The translations under genes and the position numbers were made by a program. Below, piece after piece: positions 17,698 through 26,100 of a stretch of 50,009 nt of DNA. The stretch's first letter is position 1. Each line of letters begins with the position of its first letter. The stretch covers positions 1-50,009 of the forward strand of contig JACCWM010000210.1 in NCBI GenBank assembly GCA_013697635.1, written 5' to 3'. The notes beneath the pieces are model-generated. The model saw only the letters and a program-made list of their open reading frames with translations, had not been told where the DNA came from and did no database searches. This DNA is from Lujinxingiaceae bacterium. GTDB taxonomy: Bacteria; Myxococcota_A; Bradymonadia; Bradymonadales; Bradymonadaceae.

Positions 17698-18671
17698 GAG
17701 AGCCCGCCGATGGCGGCGTCGAGCGGCGTAAGCTCGCTTTGCGGCTGCACGGCCCAGCCCAGGCGACGGGCCTCGTCTCGAAGCAGGGCGTTTCCCTGGT
17801 CGACCACGATCGCAAGCTCGCTTGCCGCGCAGAGCATTTCGTAGTCGGTGTCCGAATCACCCAGTGCGAGCACCGGGATGCGCCCGATATACTCGGCTAT
17901 CGCGTCGACCTTGCCCTGGCGAAAGAGCACGGGCGCGAGCGTCTCGCTGGAGAGCACCCCATCCTCGCCCACGCGCAGCCGGTTGCCGAGCACACGCTCG
18001 GGAGGGACGCCAAATAACGGTGCGAAGGTCTGCACCGTCCAGATGTTGGTGGCCGACACGATCCAGACCTCGAAGCCGCTCTTTGTGAGCACGTCGATCA
18101 ACGTGCGGATCTCGGCGAACATGCGAATGCCCCGGTCGATTGAGACCGTTGAGCCCGATGGGCTCTCTCGGCGCTCACGGTGCACCTCGCGGCCCAGCTC
18201 GCGCACGATCGCCTCTGTGGCGAGCTGCTCAATCCGGGCGATTGTCATGCCCACATGAAGACGCACAGCCCACTCGTAGCAGTCGGCCTTTCCGGCACGG
18301 ACCAGGCGGCGCCCGTAGAGCGCGCCCATCTCACGCAGATAGCGTTGGTAACAAGCGCTGGCCGTGCGCGCAGTCGGCGCCAGCGCATAAGCCTCGCGCG
18401 TCAGCTCGCACAGCGCGTCGCGGCCATCATCGGGATGAATCAGCTCCCAGAAAGCGTCGAGATCATAGCGATACAGCATCTCGTCGATCAAGAAATGCGA
18501 GAAAAGCTCGCCGATGTCGTTGAGAATGCACGTGTTGTCGAAATCGAAGACGGCCAGAGGAGGCGCCGCCTGGCTGCTGCGCGCGCCCTGGTCGGCGATC
18601 AACGTGAGCAGGCGCTCATGAACCTGGGGGCGCCAGCCCTGTTTTGGCAATAGTGGGGAGACATGCGTCAT
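17694..18671 (-). CDS. HAD-superfamily phosphatase, phosphoserine-phosphatase-like
   Basis: All HAD motifs are readable in this 325-residue protein: motif I VFDFDNTCI (two Asp nucleophile/acid), motif II IVSATN, motif III Lys in RQGKVDAI and motif IV LALGDSDTDYEML. The large helical insertion after motif I (about residues 50-190) is a C1-type cap typical of the IB subclass. The substrate is unknown. ATG 18671 was chosen, with GGA six bases before it; a TTG at 18677 is the alternative. The gene is the first of a coupled pair with the Sua5 gene. The upstream region is shared with the divergent L31 gene. Confidence 0.88.
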   Translation of the reverse strand: MTHVSPLLPKQGWRPQVHERLLTLIADQGARSSQAAPPLAVFDFDNTCILNDIGELFSHFLIDEMLYRYDLDAFWELIHPDDGRDALCELTREAYALAPTARTASACYQRYLREMGALYGRRLVRAGKADCYEWAVRLHVGMTIARIEQLATEAIVRELGREVHRERRESPSGSTVSIDRGIRMFAEIRTLIDVLTKSGFEVWIVSATNIWTVQTFAPLFGVPPERVLGNRLRVGEDGVLSSETLAPVLFRQGKVDAIAEYIGRIPVLALGDSDTDYEMLCAASELAIVVDQGNALLRDEARRLGWAVQPQSELTPLDAAIGGLS

Positions 18672-18775
18672 TTTCAATCCGGTTGGAAGCTGCGCATTTA
18701 CCGCTTGGCTCGAGGGCGACTCTATTTTGTGAATGCAACACTTGTGTTTGTAGCAAAATTTCGCTAATAGCCATG

Positions 18776-18804
18776 CCCTGATAAGGGTTTGCTTGCAATA
18801 TAAT
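18776..18804 (+). promoter_or_regulatory. Possible promoter upstream of the L31 gene
   Basis: A perfect TATAAT sits at 18799-18804 in an AT-richer 260-base divergent region. The -35 position at 17 bases spacing (18776-18781, CCCTGA) matches poorly, so activator help or another -35 is needed. A start here would leave a leader of about 125 bases before the L31 start codon. Confidence 0.25.
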
Positions 18805-18934
18805 GAACGAATGAACGACTAACAGAAACAAAAACGCCGAAAGGATTGTCCCTGGTAGGATGGCTTGGGCCATTCGAGCCGATTGATGGCCATACCACGG
18901 GCATCTTTATAGTTTTTGAGACAGGAGAATCACC

Positions 18935-19204
18935 ATGAAGTCCGAAATCCATCCGAAGTACAGCCCGGTCGTCTTCGTCGACGGCGAGCACGAGATCATC
19001 ACCAGCTCGACCATGTCTTCGCGTGAGACGCGCGTCGTCGACGGTGTGGAGCACTTTGTGGTCCCCGTCGAGGTCAGCGCCTACTCGCACCCGTTTTACA
19101 CGGGCAAGCAGAAGCTCGTCGACACCGAAGGCCGCGTCGATCGCTTCCACAAGCGCTACAACATTGCACGTGCGCCCGAGCCTGAAGAGCAAGACGGCGA
19201 GTGA
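18935..19204 (+). CDS. rpmE2: 50S ribosomal protein L31 type B
   Basis: The 89-residue protein has the L31 core (IHPKYSPVVFVDGEH, SHPFYTGKQKLVDTEGRVDRFHKRYN). It lacks the zinc-binding CxxC cysteines of type A L31 and contains no Cys at all. Type B (C-minus) forms often replace the zinc-dependent one when zinc is scarce. It carries an acidic C-terminal tail (PEPEEQDGE). AGGAG lies seven to eight bases before ATG 18935. A stem-loop directly follows the gene. No Zur site was recognised. Confidence 0.95.
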   Translation: MKSEIHPKYSPVVFVDGEHEIITSSTMSSRETRVVDGVEHFVVPVEVSAYSHPFYTGKQKLVDTEGRVDRFHKRYNIARAPEPEEQDGE

Positions 19205-19207
19205 TAT

Positions 19208-19242
19208 GCGCCACTTGGAGAGTTTTTTAACTCTCGTGGCGC
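19208..19242 (+). terminator. Stem-loop immediately after rpmE2
   Basis: GCGCCAC (19208-19214) pairs with GTGGCGC (19236-19242) and GAGAG (19218-19222) with CTCTC (19231-19235). A three-base bulge interrupts the left arm and the loop is TTTTTTAA. It begins three bases after the stop codon. The T-run is in the loop, not after the stem, so it is an imperfect intrinsic terminator or a 3'-end stabilising hairpin. Confidence 0.55.
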
Positions 19243-19826
19243 TTCGCTTTGAACGTCGCCAGCCGGTGCCCCATGAGGCGCTGGTCCGCGCACAAAGCGC
19301 AGGGCCGGGAAATTTTGTACGACCCAGGTGTATTTGATCTTTAGCAGTGCGCGTCAGCTTGTGTTTTGGCCGTCAGGTCTCTTTGAGCACGGAAGTTCTT
19401 TGAGCCCAGGCGTTCAGCAGGCGTCGCCACCAGGCATTCGCAACATCTTTTGATTCATCGCCACTTATTTTGGTCTAGAGGACTTCAAGTCTTTGGATTG
19501 GACCGGCGGTACGAGGGTGCACGGGCATTGTCGGGGTCGTCGTGAGCAGCCATCAGGCTCCCGGCGCTCTCGCCAGCCAACTTTACAGCCCCGAGACCGT
19601 GCCAAAACTGGCTAACACGAGCTTTACTAAGTGCCGAACCTTTCTAGCACGCCATCGACCTGCGACGTTCTCACCGGGCCATTGGGCCATAGGAGTGGGG
19701 AGGTTTCTCGTTGGTTTCCGTCGAGGTCGGGATCTGTCCGGCCTCTGGGGGAGCGCCCGCGGATGCGGGCCAAGGGCATGCGCGCACGCTTCGGACCAGT
19801 TTTTGTGGGAAAATCCCAGACGTGAA
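19243..19826. other. Gene-free stretch upstream of the HARE-HTH gene
   Basis: No convincing coding region, tRNA or named ncRNA was found in about 580 bases. Frames that remain open here look like shadows or 5' read-through of the HARE-HTH gene. Small stems are visible: GCCCGC (19755-19760) with GCGGGC (19765-19770), and TGGGA/TCCCA around 19806-19818. It probably holds the promoter and leader of the next gene, but no promoter can be named with confidence. Confidence 0.4.
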
Positions 19827-19845
19827 TTCCTCGCCTAGCGAGGAG
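19827..19845 (+). promoter_or_regulatory. Hairpin that buries the ribosome binding site of the HARE-HTH gene
   Basis: CCTCGC (19829-19834) and GCGAGG (19838-19843) form a perfect stem closed by a three-base loop. It is extended by T19828-A19844 and a T19827-G19845 wobble. The Shine-Dalgarno AGGAG at 19841-19845 is wholly inside the right arm, six bases before ATG 19852. Such a fold would limit ribosome access, as in RNA thermometers or translationally controlled leaders; function is inferred. Confidence 0.55.
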
Positions 19846-19851
19846 AATTTC

Positions 19852-21342
19852 ATGACATTTTACGAAGCAGCAATCGAGGTCTTGCTCAAGGCTGGACGGC
19901 CCCTGCACTACAAGAAGATTACCGAGGCCGCAATCCAGGAGAACCTGTTGTCCCACGTCGGCAAGACGCCGGAGGTGACCATGGGTGAGCGCCTCAATCA
20001 AGAGATCAAGAAGCAAGAGGATTCGCCCGTGGTGAGCGTGCGCCCAGGCGTCTTTATGCTGCGCGAGGAGTTTCTCCAGCGCCTGCAGGAAGAGGCCCAA
20101 CTGCGCCCACGCCGTGAGCTGCGCCCGATCGTGGAGAGCGCCCCGAGCACGAGCAGCTCGGCGCTGCTGCTCGACGCCGACGCTCAGGCTCCCCTGCCCG
20201 AGAGTGGCCAGGGTGGTGGTGGCGGTCGTCGCCGGCGCCGGCGCTCGTCGCGCAGTGGCCGCGGTGGCAATGGTCGCGGCGACAACGGGCGAGACGAGTC
20301 AGCCGGGGAACAGCCGGGAGCGCAAGCAGCAGCGCCGGCTGCAGTGGCCGCCGTCGAGACCGAGAGTGCGCCCAGCGAGAGCGCGCGTGAGCCGCGTGAA
20401 TCCGGGCGCCGTCGTGGCGGCGAGGGTCGTGGCGGCGAGGGTCGTGGCGGCGAGGGTCGCGCTCAAGGCCAACAGCAGCAGCAGCAGGGACGGGGCCGCG
20501 AGAGTGGCGCCGCAGCAACCTCGAGCGATGCTCCCGTCGAGCAGAAGCACCTCAGCCAGGGCCCGCTGCGCCTCGACGGCATCGCCGAGGCTGCCACCAC
20601 CGTGCTCAAGGACAGCAACCAGGCCGCGTTCAAGGTCAAGGAGCTCGCCGACGAGATCTTCAAGCGTAAGCTCGTTCGCTTTCACACCCATGACGCCGCC
20701 ACCACCGTGCAGGCTGCGCTGGCCAACGACAATCACATGCGCGAGCAAAGCGGCCATCGTCCGCTCTTTGTGCAATACGACCGCGAGCGCTGGGGCCTGA
20801 GCGAGTGGGGTCTCTCCTCGCAGGGCGTGCGCAAAGAGCAGCAAATGTTGAGCCTGGCCGAGGAGATCCGCCAGGACGCGCTCAGCCACCTGGGAAGCGC
20901 GCTCTTGAAGACCAAGCCCGAAGCCCTCGAGCATCTCGCGCTGACCCTGCTCGAGCGCCTCGGTTACAAGAACATCAAGGTCTCCAAGCGCTCGGCCGAA
21001 GGCGACGTCTTCTTCACCGGTGACTGGCGCCAGGGCCTCTCCGAGATCCGCGTCTGCATCGAGGTCGTCGGCGACGCCAAGGTCGAGCTCTCGGCCGAGA
21101 CCGTCACCGAGCTTCGCAGCACGCTGCACCACTACTCGGCCAGCGAGGGCGTAATCATCCACCTCGGATCGATCTCGCAGGCCGCGATCAAGGAGAGCCG
21201 CGAGGAGCGCCTGGCCCCGATCACGCTCATCGATCGCACGACCTTCGTCGATCTGCTCACGCGCCATGGTATCGGCGTCAAGAGTTATCAGGTCTCCATT
21301 GCCCTGGTGGACATGGCCTTCATCGACGATCTCAGCGAGTAA
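19852..21342 (+). CDS. HARE-HTH protein with a C-terminal Mrr-like (probably inactive) restriction-endonuclease fold
   Basis: The 496-residue product starts with a HARE-HTH winged-helix domain (about residues 1-75; FYEAAIEVLLKAGRPLHYKK, the fold also found in RNA polymerase delta subunit). A long low-complexity linker rich in Gly/Arg/Gln/Ser follows (about 90-235, with GGEGR repeats and a Gln run), then a second HARE-like domain (about 240-320). The C-terminal domain resembles Mrr_cat (AEGDVFF ... VCIEVV ... GVIIHLGSISQAAIKES ... LIDRTTFVDLL). Where Mrr has Q-x-K, this protein has E-V-V, so the catalytic Lys is missing and nuclease activity is doubtful. The basic linker suggests nucleic-acid binding. 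ATG 19852 has AGGAG upstream, but that site is folded into a hairpin. lipB starts three bases after its stop. Confidence 0.8.
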   Translation: MTFYEAAIEVLLKAGRPLHYKKITEAAIQENLLSHVGKTPEVTMGERLNQEIKKQEDSPVVSVRPGVFMLREEFLQRLQEEAQLRPRRELRPIVESAPSTSSSALLLDADAQAPLPESGQGGGGGRRRRRRSSRSGRGGNGRGDNGRDESAGEQPGAQAAAPAAVAAVETESAPSESAREPRESGRRRGGEGRGGEGRGGEGRAQGQQQQQQGRGRESGAAATSSDAPVEQKHLSQGPLRLDGIAEAATTVLKDSNQAAFKVKELADEIFKRKLVRFHTHDAATTVQAALANDNHMREQSGHRPLFVQYDRERWGLSEWGLSSQGVRKEQQMLSLAEEIRQDALSHLGSALLKTKPEALEHLALTLLERLGYKNIKVSKRSAEGDVFFTGDWRQGLSEIRVCIEVVGDAKVELSAETVTELRSTLHHYSASEGVIIHLGSISQAAIKESREERLAPITLIDRTTFVDLLTRHGIGVKSYQVSIALVDMAFIDDLSE

Positions 21343-21345
21343 GAT

Positions 21346-22086
21346 TTGAAGCTCATCCGCCTCCCCATCGTGCCCTACGGGCAGGCGCTCGCGCTGCAAT
21401 GGCAGCTACGCGAGCGCCTGCAAACCCGCAGTGGCCACGATCGGGAGTCGGTGGGCTATTTGCTCTGTCTGCAGCACAATCCGGTCATCACCCTTGGCAA
21501 GCGCGCCCGCGCAGCCGATCTCTTTTCACCAACCTGGCTTGCCGAGCAAGGCGTCGAGGTCTTCAAGACCGATCGCGGCGGCGAGGCGACCTACCACGGC
21601 CCCGGCCAGCTCGTGATCTATCCGATCATTCGCCTCGATGCGCTGCGCATGGGAGTGGTTGATCTGATCCACGGCCTGGCCACGGCTCTGGCCGCGAGCC
21701 TGCACGGCTACGGCGTTAGTGCGGTCTACGAGCCCGAGCTTCCTGGGCTTTGGACGACGCTCGACGAGCCGCGGCGCAAGATCGCCAGCGTCGGCATGCG
21801 CGTCGCCGGCGGTGTGACCACCCACGGCGCCGCGATCAACCTGGTCAACGACCTGAGTCCTTTCTCGATGTTCGTGCCCTGCGGCATGCCCGGTGCCCCG
21901 ATGGCGCGCCTTGGCGACTATACCGACGAGCCCGGCTTGTTCGAGAGCTTCACCGACGCCTTCATCGACCATTTTCAGACCTTCATCGACACCGAGCTCG
22001 AGCCATTGACGCTCGAGTTGCCCGCAAAAGACGCCTGGATAACCTCCGCCACGCTCGAAGAGTTGTTGGCCGGCGAGCAGACTTGA
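21346..22086 (+). CDS. lipB: Octanoyl-[acyl-carrier-protein]:protein N-octanoyltransferase
   Basis: LipB moves the octanoyl group from ACP to lipoyl domains, the first step of lipoate synthesis. Signatures seen are LCLQHNPVITLGKRA, TDRGGEATYHGPGQLVIYP, the Lys in RRKIASVGMRV, THGAAINL and the Cys in FVPCGMPG. The 246-residue length is typical. It appears to start with TTG at 21346, three bases after the HARE-HTH gene stop, with only a weak GCGAG upstream, so it may depend on translational coupling. lipA is not seen here. Confidence 0.94.
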   Translation: MKLIRLPIVPYGQALALQWQLRERLQTRSGHDRESVGYLLCLQHNPVITLGKRARAADLFSPTWLAEQGVEVFKTDRGGEATYHGPGQLVIYPIIRLDALRMGVVDLIHGLATALAASLHGYGVSAVYEPELPGLWTTLDEPRRKIASVGMRVAGGVTTHGAAINLVNDLSPFSMFVPCGMPGAPMARLGDYTDEPGLFESFTDAFIDHFQTFIDTELEPLTLELPAKDAWITSATLEELLAGEQT

Positions 22087-22117
22087 GTCAGCCCTTCAAC
22101 ACCGACAGGATTTTGCC

Positions 22118-23116
22118 ATGACCGACCAGTTCCTCGCCCACACCGGCGCCCGTGTTCCGCTGATCTGCGGCGCGATGTATCCCTGCTCCAACGCCGAGCT
22201 TGTCGGCGCGGTGGTCGCCGCCGGCGCGGTGGGAATCGTGCAGCCGCTGTCGATCGTGTTCGCCCACCGCCAGGATCTGCGCACCTCGCTTCGCACCATC
22301 TTGGCCCAGAACAACGGCGGAGCCGTAGGCTTTAACGCGATCGTCGAGAAATCCTCCAAGCTCTACGAGGACCGCATGCGTGCCTGGATCGACGTCGCGC
22401 TCGAGGAAGGCGTGCGCTTCTTTGTGACGGCGCTTGGCAATCCGCGCTGGGTGGTCGATCGCGTGCACGCCGTCGGCGGCGTGGTTTACCACGATGTCAC
22501 GGAGCGAAAGTGGGCCGAGCGCGCGCTCGAGGGCGGCGTGGACGGCCTGATCTGCGTCAATCGGCGCGCCGGCGGCCACACCGGCGTGCGCGGCATCGAG
22601 GAGCTCTACGAGGAGCTCGCGCCGCTTGGCGTGCCGCTGGTCGCCGCCGGCGGCATCGGCTCGCCGGAGGTCTTTCAGCGCACCCTGGAGATGGGCTATC
22701 AGGCCGTGCAGCTCGGTACGCGCTTTATCGCCACCGTCGAGTGCACCGCACATGCCGATTACAAGGCGGCGATCCTCGAGGCCGTCGAGGAGGACATCGT
22801 CTTGACCATGCGCATCTCGGGCGTGCCCGTCTCGGTGATCCGCACGGCCTATGTCGATCGCGTAGGCACGACGGCCGGGCCCGTGGTGCGCCGCCTGCTC
22901 CAGCATGCGCGCTTCAAGCACTGGGTGCGCGGCTGGTACGCGGCGCGCTCGGTCTGGCAGCTCGGCCGCGGCGCAACGCGCGGCGGCGGCTACAACGACT
23001 ACTGGCAGGCCGGAAAGAGCGTGGCGAGCATCAATGCGATCAAGGCCGCCGGGCAGGTCGTGGGCGAGTTCGAAGCGGCACTCTCAAAGACATCGAGCAC
23101 GCTCGAGCCGGCCTGA
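22118..23116 (+). CDS. Nitronate monooxygenase / 2-nitropropane dioxygenase-family flavoprotein
   Basis: The 332-residue protein has an FMN-binding TIM-barrel layout: ICGAMYPCSN at the start, VAAGAVGIVQ, CVNRRAGGHTG, PLVAAGGIGSPE and AVQLGTRFIAT. These match the NPD/nitronate monooxygenase family, whose members oxidise nitronates or act as enoyl reductases (FabK-like). The real substrate cannot be assigned. It follows lipB by 31 bases on the same strand. It converges with the giant GLUG lipoprotein, leaving 4 bases between stops. Confidence 0.88.
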   Translation: MTDQFLAHTGARVPLICGAMYPCSNAELVGAVVAAGAVGIVQPLSIVFAHRQDLRTSLRTILAQNNGGAVGFNAIVEKSSKLYEDRMRAWIDVALEEGVRFFVTALGNPRWVVDRVHAVGGVVYHDVTERKWAERALEGGVDGLICVNRRAGGHTGVRGIEELYEELAPLGVPLVAAGGIGSPEVFQRTLEMGYQAVQLGTRFIATVECTAHADYKAAILEAVEEDIVLTMRISGVPVSVIRTAYVDRVGTTAGPVVRRLLQHARFKHWVRGWYAARSVWQLGRGATRGGGYNDYWQAGKSVASINAIKAAGQVVGEFEAALSKTSSTLEPA

Positions 23117-23120
23117 GCGT

Positions 23121-26100
23121 TCAGTCGTCTTCCCAGCTCAGATAGGGCGGGCCGCCAGGGCGCATCGACCAGTTGTGGTTGGCCGAAGGCGCAAAGACCC
23201 AGGATCGAAAACTCGACGGCACCCCCATCTCCGTGGCGCTCAGGCTCTCGCCATCGGCGCTGTCCGAGAAGCCGCTGGTTGCGATGTTCCAATAGGCGTC
23301 GGTCACGGTGACCGTGTACTCGGTAAAACCGATCAGGCCACCGAAGTAGGGAATCAAGGGTATCGAGCTGCTGTACGACAGCGGGCCATCGGAGAAGCAC
23401 TGCGTGATCGAGCCCGTGAGCGTTCCGACCAGGCCGCCGACCATGTTGTGGCCCGTGACGGCGCCGCGCGCGTAACAGAAGGAGAGCGTGGTGTCATTGG
23501 AGCGCCCGATCAGCCCGCCGACATCGATGCCGTCGGTGTAAACCGAGCTAAAGGAGTAGGATTGGGCGACGCTGCCCTGCTCGCTGTAGCCGACCAAACC
23601 ACCGACTTGGTCCTTTATGGCCGTCACCGAGCCGCTGCTCATCGAGTACGAGATCTGGGCGTCAACGCTTTGGCCGACGAGGCCGCCGACTTTGGCTTCC
23701 AGGCTGGTCGCATCCACATCCGAGGTGACATCGCCATGGGCATGACAGGCGGAAATCGTGGTCGAGTTTTGCGCGGCGCCCACAAGTCCGCCGATGTGCA
23801 CCCCGCCGCGCACTGAACCCCAGGCGGCCGAACCGGAGATGTTCGCCTGAACCGCGCGCCCGATCAGGCCGCCGGTGTTGGTCGTTTCGGTATTGAAGTT
23901 TCCGATGCCGAATGGGCTGGGCTCGACGTTGCCCGTGGCGAACGAGCGTTGAACCGTGCTGCGATCGACGAAGCCGACCAACCCGCCGATGTCGATGTTC
24001 TTGCCGGTAACCGTGCCGCTGGCGATGCAGTCGGCGACGGTGCCCAGCGTGCTGTGGCCGATCAGCCCGCCTACCTGCTGGGAGCCGAGCACGTTGGCCG
24101 ACGAGCCGGATTGGGTGACCTGCGCATTGAACGTGAACGTGGCGTCGAAGCCGTTAGCCCCGACCAGCCCGCCGACCATCATGCTGCCGGTGATGCTGCC
24201 GCTGCTCGAGCAGCCGATGATCTGGCCGCGGTTGATCCCGGCCAGCGCGCCGACGCGGTCTCGCCCCGAAACCGTTGCGTTGGCCAGGCGCAAATTCGAT
24301 ACCTGGCCGCCAGCTCCGATCGCGGCGAAGAGGCCGACGTCGTCGTTGGTCAAGGTGGCGATGTTCAGGTTGTTGATGCTGAAGCCGTCGCCGTTGAACT
24401 TGGCATTAAAGGGCACGCTCTCGCTGGCGATGGGCGCAAAGTTCGTCGTGGGCAGGTCGATGTCGTCGAGCAGGCGATAGTGCTGGGTTGTCCACACGTT
24501 GAGGCGAACGCGGTTGAGCTGGGCCAGCGAGCAGATCAGGTGCGCATTGCTCGCCGAGCCCTGGTCGCCCTGGCCGTCGTAGACAAAATCCGGCTCATTG
24601 ATCCGATCGCAATGCACGGCTTGCTCCCAGCGAAGGCGCGGCGCGCCGTAGCCCACCATCTCCCAGACCGCGGTAAAGTCGTAGTCCGCAAATAGGCTTT
24701 GATTCTGGCCGCTCATCTGCGCTGCGCTCAACGCTTGGCCCACCCCGTTGCAGCTCGCCTGTGTCCGACACGCCTTATCCGAATCAAAGTAGGTGCTCGT
24801 CGGCGTGGCGACCGTCGAGCCGACGACGCGCCCGACGCTCGATTGGCCCGTGACCCGGGTGCGCGTATAGGCGCGCGTGGTCGTGGCGGCCGTGGCCGCG
24901 TTGAGGCCGACAAGCCCGCCGACGGCTTGGTTGCCCGTGACCTCGCCAGTCGAATAGCTGTCGCGAATGGGCAGGGTCTGGCGCCCGATCAGGCCGCCAA
25001 CGTTGTTGCGGCCCTCGATTCTGACTTGGGACAGGCTGCGCCGAAGCTCGGAGGCGCCCGACGGGTCGATCGAGTTGCCGATCACGCCGCCGACATTGTC
25101 GCGGCCCACGATCTGGGCCTTCACCGAGCACCGCTCGACCAAAGCGCCCGACGTGGAGCCGGTGTTCAAGCCCACGATACCGCCGACGTTGTCATCCTGG
25201 CCGCTGACTTCGCCCCTGAACTTGCACGTGGAGACGGTGCCGCCCGGCAGGTTGTGGCCCACGACGCCGCCCAAATTCGCGAGGCCTTGCGCTTTACCGT
25301 CGATCTTGACGTTGGAGATCAGCCCCGAGTTCTGGCCCGCCAGCAGTCCGACGCGGTTTGCACCGACGACCTCGGCGTTGCCAAGGGTGAGGTCGTACAC
25401 TTGGGCGTTTGGACCAAGCGCGCGAAACAGGCCGACATCGTCGCCGTCGCTGTCGAGCCGCAAGCCAAAGATCGCGCGGCCCGCCCCGTTGAAGGTGCCG
25501 ACAAAGGGGGCCGCCACCGTGGCGATCATCGGCGAGTTCGTCGCGATGAGATAGATGTCGTTGATCAGGCGAAAGTGCTTGGTCCGACAAACCCCGCCCA
25601 TGCGCGCGAGCTGCGCGGCGGTGCTGATCTCATGCGGATTGCCCACGGTGCCCTCGGCCGCGCTGGCAAACCAGGCCGGGTCGCAGGCGTCGACAAAGGT
25701 GATTGTCTGTCCGCTCATGCTGGTCGGGCTCGTGAGCAAAAGCGTCTTTGAGCCTGGGATCGTCGCGCTCATCTTGCAGGTCGAGACGCCGTCAAAATTG
25801 CTCGACGAGCAGGCCTTGTAGATGTTGCCCTCAGCGGGGCTGGCCGAAAACGTCGGCACGACGCCCTGGACGCCGTTGGCCCAGTTGTCCTTCAAGGTGA
25901 TCGTGATCTCAGCCTCATCGACGCCGTCGGCGCGCTTGCCGTTCTCCCCGCTGATGCTCGTGTTGTTGGCCCGAAACCCACGCACACTGGCCGACTCCAA
26001 GGAGTTGGCGCCCGCGGCGCTAGCGACCACGCGGTAGTAGCGACCATCGCCGTTGGCCGGTGCGCCGGTGTCCTGATGGGTCGTGCCCGTGGCGTTGCCA

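Noticed and set aside
18616-18873. A short minus-strand frame coding a hydrophobic peptide upstream of the HAD gene
   Set aside because: It overlaps the HAD gene start in another frame, has no good ribosome binding site and would occupy the divergent promoter region.
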